Assembly (NCBI GenBank): GCA_934525405.1
Contig: CAKSZF010000003.1
Coordinates: forward strand, 41,014 to 105,013
From: an uncultured Faecalibacterium sp.
Lineage (GTDB): Bacteria > Bacillota > Clostridia > Oscillospirales > Ruminococcaceae
Length of the DNA: 64,000 nt
Reading direction: 5' to 3'
Part shown: positions 58,648 through 64,000 of the stretch, piece after piece
Layout: each line of letters opens with the position of its first letter
How positions within the stretch are numbered: the stretch's first letter is position 1
Program-made: the position numbers and the translations under genes
Notes under the pieces: model-generated
Databases searched by the model: none
The model's input: the letters and a program-made list of their open reading frames with translations, nothing else
What the model was told of the DNA's origin: nothing

Positions 58648-60228
58648 ATGAAACGACGGGATTTTTGTAAGGGTCTTGCGGTGACCCTTGCGGCGGGAGC
58701 GCTTGCTCCCGATGCGGCGCTGCCGCAGGCCGGGGCAGCTACAGCTTTAGTCGGCCGCGCTGTGCCGGACGACTACTATACCTTATGGTACCGCAGCGAC
58801 CATTGCAGTACCGACCTGCGGCACGACTACTATTACAGCGACAGTCTGTTCGACCACCCTGCCACGGAGTACGACAACCAGCTGGCGCTGGTCACCTTGG
58901 GCATGGCGGCAGCCACCGACTGCACCTGGGAGAGCGACCAGCGCTATTGGATGGAGGGCGAGGTCGGCCGCGCCGACCATATCCGGGACGCCTTTACAAA
59001 GCTGGGCTTTACCGAAGTACAGCTGTTCAACTATACCCACAGCCTGAACGACACCCCGGACACCGTGGGCTGCGTCATCGCCCGCAAAACGCTGGTGCGC
59101 GGCAGGGAACAGGTGACCATCATCGGTGCGTTTCTGCGCGGCTCCGGCTACGGGGCCGAGTGGTCCGGCAACCTCCATGCAGGGTCCGGCAGCGCCCACA
59201 CTGGCTTTGTGACGGCGGCACGGCAGATGGTTGAAAAAATACGAGGATACGTTCAGGCATCGGAAAAGCGTCAGCCGCTGGGCACCCTGAAGCTCTGGAT
59301 GGGCGGGTTCAGCCGGGGCGGCGGTGTGGCGAACCTTGTGGCGGCGCGCCTGCCCGCCGTGCTGCCGCAGCTGGAAACGAAAAACACCTACGTCTATACC
59401 TTTGCCGCCCCGGTAGCCCTGACGGCGGCAGACTGCCCCGATTTACAGCAGGACTTTGACAACAACCACGCGGCAGACGGCAGCCTGAAAAAGGCTTGGG
59501 ACACCAGCAACATCTTCAATATCGTTTCCAGCGGCGACGTCGTCCCCCGGGTGCTGCCCGCACAGTGGGGCTTTTACCGCAACGGCAACGACCGCTTTCT
59601 GCCCTCCACGGTCATCCCGGAGGAGCTGGAGGCACTGAACGACCGCAACGCACGGATGGAGGGCACGCCGCTGGACTTCGGGCGGCTTGCGGTCACGGAA
59701 GAGACCGATGCCGCGCTGCGATCCATGCTGAACCTGTTCTGTGACCGTCAGACCTACCACGAAAACTACGAGGACGCCCTGCGCTGTATGCTGCAATGCG
59801 CGAACACTCGCACGGAGGAAGAAGTGACCCAGGGCATCATACGGGACGATGCCGCCGTAGTGGCGCAGCTGCGCAGCATGGAACTGATGCGCAGCTTCCC
59901 GCAGGAAAAGGTGGAGCGCTGCGTACAGGCAGCCTCGGCGCTGAGCCGTCCGGTGCTGGAAAAGCTGGGCAGCGCGGTGCCGCTGCGGGCGCAGCAGGTC
60001 GTCATCCCCATGCTGGCGGTCGGCCTGTGCTTTGAATTGCAGCCGGATACCGTGCAGCTGGTGGCAACCTTTGTTCTGTCCACCATCACTGTAAAAGGGC
60101 AGCTGAGCGGCATTTTAAAGACCGTGATGTGCCACTTTATGGAAAACTATATAACCGTGCTGGAATACTACGACCCTGCCGACCACGGCATGGCGCCCTA
60201 TACCCGGCAGGAAGAGCTACAATCATAG
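58648..60228 (+). CDS. Tat-exported lipase-like alpha/beta hydrolase
   Basis: 526 residues from ATG 58648. Start MKRRDFCKGLAVTLAAGALA carries twin arginines, a Tat signal. Around residue 220 LKLWMGGFSRGGGVANLV is a nucleophile elbow (GFSRGG) of class 3 lipase type; a later DVVPRVLPAQWGF is where a catalytic Asp could lie. The C-terminus contains helical repeats. Exported or cell-surface lipase/esterase is likely; a substrate cannot be given. Confidence 0.85.
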   Translation: MKRRDFCKGLAVTLAAGALAPDAALPQAGAATALVGRAVPDDYYTLWYRSDHCSTDLRHDYYYSDSLFDHPATEYDNQLALVTLGMAAATDCTWESDQRYWMEGEVGRADHIRDAFTKLGFTEVQLFNYTHSLNDTPDTVGCVIARKTLVRGREQVTIIGAFLRGSGYGAEWSGNLHAGSGSAHTGFVTAARQMVEKIRGYVQASEKRQPLGTLKLWMGGFSRGGGVANLVAARLPAVLPQLETKNTYVYTFAAPVALTAADCPDLQQDFDNNHAADGSLKKAWDTSNIFNIVSSGDVVPRVLPAQWGFYRNGNDRFLPSTVIPEELEALNDRNARMEGTPLDFGRLAVTEETDAALRSMLNLFCDRQTYHENYEDALRCMLQCANTRTEEEVTQGIIRDDAAVVAQLRSMELMRSFPQEKVERCVQAASALSRPVLEKLGSAVPLRAQQVVIPMLAVGLCFELQPDTVQLVATFVLSTITVKGQLSGILKTVMCHFMENYITVLEYYDPADHGMAPYTRQEELQS

Positions 60229-60276
60229 CAAAAGGAGGTTCTTTTTCTACCGTTTCAACGCTACGGCTCTATTCTT

Positions 60277-60299
60277 CCACAAGCATAGCTTGTGGTTTT
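60277..60299 (+). terminator. Terminator after the lipase-like gene
   Basis: CCACAAGC pairs with GCTTGTGG around ATA, then T4. A second imperfect hairpin (GGGCACTG...CAGCGCCC, about 60314-60343) follows. The rest of 60300-60403 has no gene. Confidence 0.75.
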
Positions 60300-60403
60300 C
60301 TATATGAAAAAGGGCACTGATTGCAATGCAATACAGCGCCCTACATAATCGGACATGGATAACACCGACCGTGCAGAAACCGTGCACCCATGGCTTACAA
60401 AAC

Positions 60404-60435
60404 AAAAAAGCCATGAAATCTTTCGATTTCACGGC
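60404..60435 (-). terminator. Terminator of tRNA-Arg
   Basis: On the minus strand GCCGTGAAATC pairs with GATTTCATGGC (one G-T pair) and six T follow. It lies right after the tRNA 3' end. Confidence 0.85.
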
Positions 60436-60441
60436 ATTTTC

Positions 60442-60518
60442 TGGTGCGATGGAAGGGACTCGAACCCCCGGCCTACTGATTCGTAGTCAGTCACTCTATC
60501 CAGCTGAGCTACCAACGC
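60442..60518 (-). tRNA. tRNA-Arg (ACG)
   Basis: 77 nt with encoded CCA. Anticodon loop CTACGAA gives ACG; D-loop AGCTCAGCTGGATAGAG and T-loop GGTTCGAGTCC are normal. The acceptor stem has one T-T mismatch. The stretch 60519-60725 to its right is AT-rich and empty apart from a weak GGCGCGAAAA dyad. Confidence 0.93.
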
Positions 60519-60725
60519 ATACGTTCCGCTCGGAACATGATGTATTTTATCACGAAGGGCGTGGTTTGTCAACAGCTTTTTTAAAATAATTTTATATTTT
60601 CCGAAAAAGAACGTCTTTTCTTTGATTTTACTGTGTTTTTTTCTATAAGCCTTCTACTGTCCCGGCGCGAAAAGCGGTGTTTCAGTCGGTTTTCGCGCCG
60701 CCGGGCGGGGAGAGTTGTGCAGCGT

Positions 60726-61601
60726 TCAGTCCTCCTGCGCCAGCTGACGGGCAATCTTTACACCGGTGGGGGTGGCGGCAAGGCCGCCCTGGCCGGTCTC
60801 GCGCAGGTCGGGGGAGAGCAGGCTGCCCACGCGGCCCATGGCGTCGATGACCTCGTCGCAGGGGATGGCGTAGTCCACCCCGGCCAGTGCCATGTTGGCG
60901 CAGGAGACCGCGTTCACCGCGCCCACCACGTTGCGCTTGATGCAGGGCACTTCCACCAGACCGGCCACAGGGTCGCAGACCAGACCCAGCAGGTTGCCCA
61001 GCGCCATGGCGGCGGCAGCGGCGCACTGCTCCGGGGTGCCGCCCTTCAGGTTACACAGGGCGGCGGCGGCCATGGCACTGGCCGCACCTACCTCCGCCTG
61101 ACAGCCGCCCTCTGCGCCCGCCAGCGTGGCGCGGGCGGCGATGACCTGTCCGAAGCCTGCCGCCACATACAGTGCATCGCAGACGGCGTCCTCGTCTGCC
61201 TGTCCGGCGCGGGCCAGCGGCAGCAGCACCGCCGGCAGCACCCCGCAGCTGCCTGCCGTGGGCGCGGCTACGATGCGCTTCATGCAGGCGTTGCACTCGG
61301 CGGTCTTCAGGGCTTCTGCCGTTACGGCGGCCAGATAGTCATCGCCCAGCAAGCGCCCCTGCTGCCACGCCTGCTCCACTTTGGCGGCATCGCCGCCGGA
61401 AAGGCCGCTGCGGCTGCGCTGCGCGGGATCGTATTCCTGACTGGTGGCCTGCATCACCTGCCACAAATGCCGCATGGCGGCGCGGCTGTGCGCCTCGGTC
61501 AGGCGGCTCTCCTCCAAATCGCTGCGCAGCACCGCTTCTGCCAGCGTGATTTTCTGACTGCGGGCAGCAGCCAACATCTCTTCACAGGACAAAAATGCCA
61601 T
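60726..61601 (-). CDS. sdaAA: L-serine dehydratase, alpha subunit
   Basis: 291 residues. CMKRIVAAPTAGSCGVLPAV holds the first Fe-S cysteine region, AGAEGGCQAEVGAASAMAAA and GLVCDPVAGLVEVPCIKRN contain the others. 4Fe-4S enzyme that turns serine into pyruvate and ammonia. Starts 3 nt after the beta subunit gene. Confidence 0.95.
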   Translation of the reverse strand: MAFLSCEEMLAAARSQKITLAEAVLRSDLEESRLTEAHSRAAMRHLWQVMQATSQEYDPAQRSRSGLSGGDAAKVEQAWQQGRLLGDDYLAAVTAEALKTAECNACMKRIVAAPTAGSCGVLPAVLLPLARAGQADEDAVCDALYVAAGFGQVIAARATLAGAEGGCQAEVGAASAMAAAALCNLKGGTPEQCAAAAAMALGNLLGLVCDPVAGLVEVPCIKRNVVGAVNAVSCANMALAGVDYAIPCDEVIDAMGRVGSLLSPDLRETGQGGLAATPTGVKIARQLAQED

Positions 61602-61604
61602 GGC

Positions 61605-62285
61605 TCATTCCTCCGTTTCTTCCGGCTCGTCCACGTTCAGGCAGGTCACCTTCAGCAGACCCGGCATCACCGCCAGCTGCCGCTCCAGCGCGTGGGGGAT
61701 GTGGGAGTCACACTCCAGCACCATCACCGCATAGCCGCCTGCGGCGGCGCGGAACACCTGCATGGACGCAATATTGATGCGCCGCAGTGCCAGCGCCATG
61801 GTCACCTCCGCAATGCAGCCGGGGGTGTCCTCGTTGTGGATGATGAGGGTGTTGCTGTCACCGCCGAAATCTGCCGGGACGCCGTCAATTTCTGTGACAC
61901 GGATGCGTCCGCCGCCCACCGACGCCGCCTTGAGCGAAAGCTGCCGCCCGGTGCGGCTGGTCAGGGTGAGCACGGCGGTGTTGGGGTGGGCAGAGCGCAG
62001 CTCTACCGGGTGGATGCTGAACTGCATTCCCCGCTGCGCGGCCAGTGCAAAGCTGTCCGGCAGGCGGGGGTCGTCCGGGCGCAGACCCAGCAGCCCCGCC
62101 ACCAGTGCACGGTCGGTGCCGTGCCCTTTGCCGGTTGTGGCAAAGCTGCCGTACAGGCCAATGTCTGCCTGCGCCGGAACCTCGCCCAGAAGCTTTTGTG
62201 CGGTATAGCCGATCTTTGCCGCACCGGCGGTGTGGCTGGAGGAAGGCCCGATCATCACCGGGCCAAGAACATCAAATAATCGCAT
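61605..62285 (-). CDS. sdaAB: L-serine dehydratase, beta subunit
   Basis: 226 residues after GGAAAGGAAGGC. MRLFDVLGPVMIGPSSSHTA is the family start; GKGHGTDRALVAGLLGL follows. From about 145 an ACT domain (NTLIIHNEDTPGCIAEVTMA), which binds serine. It forms the two-chain enzyme with the alpha subunit downstream. Confidence 0.95.
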   Translation of the reverse strand: MRLFDVLGPVMIGPSSSHTAGAAKIGYTAQKLLGEVPAQADIGLYGSFATTGKGHGTDRALVAGLLGLRPDDPRLPDSFALAAQRGMQFSIHPVELRSAHPNTAVLTLTSRTGRQLSLKAASVGGGRIRVTEIDGVPADFGGDSNTLIIHNEDTPGCIAEVTMALALRRINIASMQVFRAAAGGYAVMVLECDSHIPHALERQLAVMPGLLKVTCLNVDEPEETEE

Positions 62286-62432
62286 AGGGGACAGCCTTCC
62301 TTTCCTGAGGGTTTTCCCACTTTGGCGCGGCAGCTGCTGCCGCAAAACGCGCTTTTTTCCTGCTTAAATGGACTAAAATTGCCAAAACGGCACATTTTTA
62401 TCAAGTTTATTATACCGCTTTTGCTGCACTTG

Positions 62433-62441
62433 TGCTATAAT
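62433..62441 (+). promoter_or_regulatory. Extended -10 promoter of tig
   Basis: TGCTATAAT is a perfect extended -10 (box at 62436-62441). No clear -35. It lies about 100 nt before the chosen start. Confidence 0.6.
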
Positions 62442-62541
62442 AACTTTATTAATGTTTGAAAATGTCCCCAAAATGGCGTTCCGGCTGCTGCCTTGGCAGC
62501 GCCGCCCTGCCGCCAAGGGAACAACACGGAGGGTAGATCCT

Positions 62542-63846
62542 ATGAAACTGGTAAGCGTGGAAACTCCTGAAAAGAGTGTCTGCAAAATGACCTTCAGCGC
62601 TACGGCTGAGGAACTGGAGACCGCCTCCAACGCGGTCTATGAGCGCACCCGCGCCACTTATACCATCAAGGGCTTCCAGAAGGGCGAGGCCGACCGCGCA
62701 CAGATCGAGGCTGACCGCGGCGAGCACACCTTCTGGTACGATGCCATCAACGACCTGATGGATCAGGATGTGCCTGCTTTGTACGAGGCTGCTTTGAAGG
62801 AACACGGCTTTGCGCCGGTGGACGAGCCCAGCTATGATCTGGTAAGCGTGAAGAAGGACGAAGGCTTTGTGGCTACCGCCACCGTGGCCCTGCAGCCCGA
62901 GCTGAAGCTGACCAAGACCACCGGTTTTACCTCCCAGTGCGTCACCCCGGAGGTGACCGATAAGGAGATCGACACGGTGCTGGAGCGCCGCCGCAATTAC
63001 GCCGCAGAGCTGGTGCCCCACAAGGGCCCCGCTGTAAAGGGCAACGTAGTGCACATGGACTTTGAGGGCCTTCTGGACGGCGTGCCCTTTGAGGGCGGCA
63101 CGGCAAAGGATCAGTCCGTGCAGCTGGGCAGCGGCCGCATGATCCCCGGTTTCGAGGACGGCATTCTGGGCCACAAGGCAGGGGACGAGTTTGAGATCAA
63201 CGTCACCTTCCCCAAGAACTACCACGGCAAGGAGCTGGCAGGCAAGCCCGCCGTGTTCAAGATCAAGCTGCATGACGTGTGCGTGCGTCAGCTGCCCGCC
63301 CTGAACAGCGATTTTGCCAAGAAGATGGGCAAGGAGACCATGGAGGAGTACCGCGCCTTCGTGAAGAAGCAGCTGTTCGACGGCCGCCACGGCGGTGCGC
63401 TGAACCATGCCAAGGACATGATCCTTGGTCAGCTGGCCGATGCCGCAGAGGGCGAGATCCCCAGCATTCTGGTGGAAAACGCCTACCAGCAGCAGATGCA
63501 GATCATCCAGCAGCAGCTGCAGATGCAGCGCATGAGCCTGAACACCTACCTGAGCCAGATCCACGAGACCCGCGAGAGCTTTACTGCCAAGGTGCGTGCC
63601 GCCGCAGAAAAGAACACCCGCGCCCGCATGGCACTGCTGCAGATCGCACAGCAGGAGAACCTGCTGCCCACCGATGAGGAGATCGACAAGCAGCTGGCTG
63701 AGCGCGCCGAAAAGACCAAAAAGACGGTGGAAGAGATCAAGGCAGGCACCGACGTTGCAGCCCTGCGCCGCAACGAGGGCATCCGCAAGGCCGCCGATTG
63801 GGTCATCGACCACTCCACCATCGAGGAAAAGGTAGAGAGTAAGTAA
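62542..63846 (+). CDS. tig: Trigger factor
   Basis: 434 residues from ATG 62542 after GGAGGGTAGATCC; an in-frame ATG at 62452 lacks a ribosome site. N-terminal ribosome-binding part (residues 1-120, IKGFQKGEADRAQIEADRGE in place of the FRKGK signature), PPIase domain at about 165-250 (GNVVHMDFEGLLDGVPFEGG, LGSGRMIPGFEDGILGHKAG), then helical arms. It folds new proteins at the ribosome exit. Confidence 0.94.
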   Translation: MKLVSVETPEKSVCKMTFSATAEELETASNAVYERTRATYTIKGFQKGEADRAQIEADRGEHTFWYDAINDLMDQDVPALYEAALKEHGFAPVDEPSYDLVSVKKDEGFVATATVALQPELKLTKTTGFTSQCVTPEVTDKEIDTVLERRRNYAAELVPHKGPAVKGNVVHMDFEGLLDGVPFEGGTAKDQSVQLGSGRMIPGFEDGILGHKAGDEFEINVTFPKNYHGKELAGKPAVFKIKLHDVCVRQLPALNSDFAKKMGKETMEEYRAFVKKQLFDGRHGGALNHAKDMILGQLADAAEGEIPSILVENAYQQQMQIIQQQLQMQRMSLNTYLSQIHETRESFTAKVRAAAEKNTRARMALLQIAQQENLLPTDEEIDKQLAERAEKTKKTVEEIKAGTDVAALRRNEGIRKAADWVIDHSTIEEKVESK

Positions 63847-63867
63847 ATTTTGCAAATTTGAATTTCA

Positions 63868-63907
63868 GGACACCGGGGCATCTGCGGGCGCTCCGGTGTC
63901 CTTTTTT
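63868..63907 (+). terminator. Terminator after tig (TCTGCGG family)
   Basis: GGACACCGG pairs with CCGGTGTCC; apex GGCATCTGCGGGCGCT; then T6. Same apex as the hairpins at 52159 and 53266. Confidence 0.92.
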
Positions 63908-63920
63908 ACGGAGAAAAAAC

Positions 63921-63952
63921 AATGCCGGACAGTCCGCAGACCGCCCGGCATT
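63921..63952 (-). terminator. Terminator facing tig (TCTGCGG family)
   Basis: On the minus strand AATGCCGG pairs with CCGGCATT, apex GCGGTCTGCGGACTGT, followed by T6. It serves a minus-strand gene that enters from the right. Confidence 0.85.
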
Positions 63953-63966
63953 GGCTGTATCAAGCC

Positions 63967-64000
63967 TTATGAAAATTGCAGCAGGATCTCGTCCAGATTT
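63967..64000 (-). CDS. C-terminal end of an unknown minus-strand gene
   Basis: Only the last ten codons are inside the window, reading NLDEILLQFS then TAA at 63969-63967. The terminator at 63952-63914 supports a gene ending here. Nothing can be said of its product. Confidence 0.45.
   Translation of the reverse strand, partial: NLDEILLQFS

Noticed and set aside
60519-60725. Gene in the stretch between tRNA-Arg and sdaAA
   Set aside because: AT-rich with short frames only and no ribosome site; nothing conserved-looking.

Overview
The window has two parts. Positions 1 to about 28,110 are the right-hand part of a siphovirus-type prophage with an HK97-like head and a long tail. From about 28,200 to 64,000 is bacterial chromosome. 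High GC, Gram-positive style ribosome binding sites, two tRNA-Ser genes beside the prophage end, an aroE-aroK fusion and many palindromic intergenic repeats suggest a Faecalibacterium-like gut Clostridia (Oscillospiraceae/Ruminococcaceae). That assignment is inference; no rRNA is present. The integrase and lysogeny switch are not in view.

Prophage, left to right, all plus strand: an SPFH membrane protein; a recombination and replication block (excisionase-like protein, Rad52/Sak-like annealing protein, NinB-like protein, HNH-like zinc protein, SSB, a winged-helix initiator carrying five iterons inside its own gene, DnaB-type helicase); small regulators and a MT-A70 adenine methyltransferase broken by a run of 11 G; an ArpU/RinA-type late regulator followed by a very regular array of six 10-bp repeats in front of an extended -10 promoter; then HNH, terminase, portal, protease, capsid, connectors, tail tube, frameshifted tail chaperones, tape measure, tail tip and fibre genes.

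The standout system is a complete diversity-generating retroelement (DGR) at 23,380-26,447: a C-type-lectin-like target gene with a variable repeat at its 3' end, a GC-rich 11-bp hairpin just after it, an avd accessory gene, a template repeat and a reverse transcriptase. Template and variable repeats differ at 17 of 124 positions, and 16 of these are adenines in the template. The target lies at the end of the tail-fibre block, so it is probably the receptor-binding tip. A lysis cassette (M15 endolysin, two holins) closes the prophage.

Chromosome: two tRNA-Ser genes; a LexA-like repressor; a radical-SAM/DUF4130 pair; a membrane-anchored HTH protein; cyclophilin; an FAD dehydrogenase; a membrane and transport group (HdeD-like, MATE, cytidylate-kinase-like, C39-like, YesL-like); PlsC; and a nearly complete aromatic amino acid cluster (pheA, aroB, aroC, aroE-aroK, aroQ, aroF, aroA, tyrA, then a WYL regulator). 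After that come a Tat lipoprotein whose promoter spacer contains a G10 tract, a two-domain AAA+ protein, two CobW-type GTPases (one with a very long His/Asp/Cys metal-binding insert), a Tat-exported lipase-like protein, tRNA-Arg, L-serine dehydratase (sdaAA/sdaAB) and trigger factor.

Two themes recur outside genes: long C/G homopolymers that break genes or sit in a promoter spacer (possible phase variation, or sequencing error), and families of palindromic repeats and terminator hairpins with a shared TCTGCGG apex.
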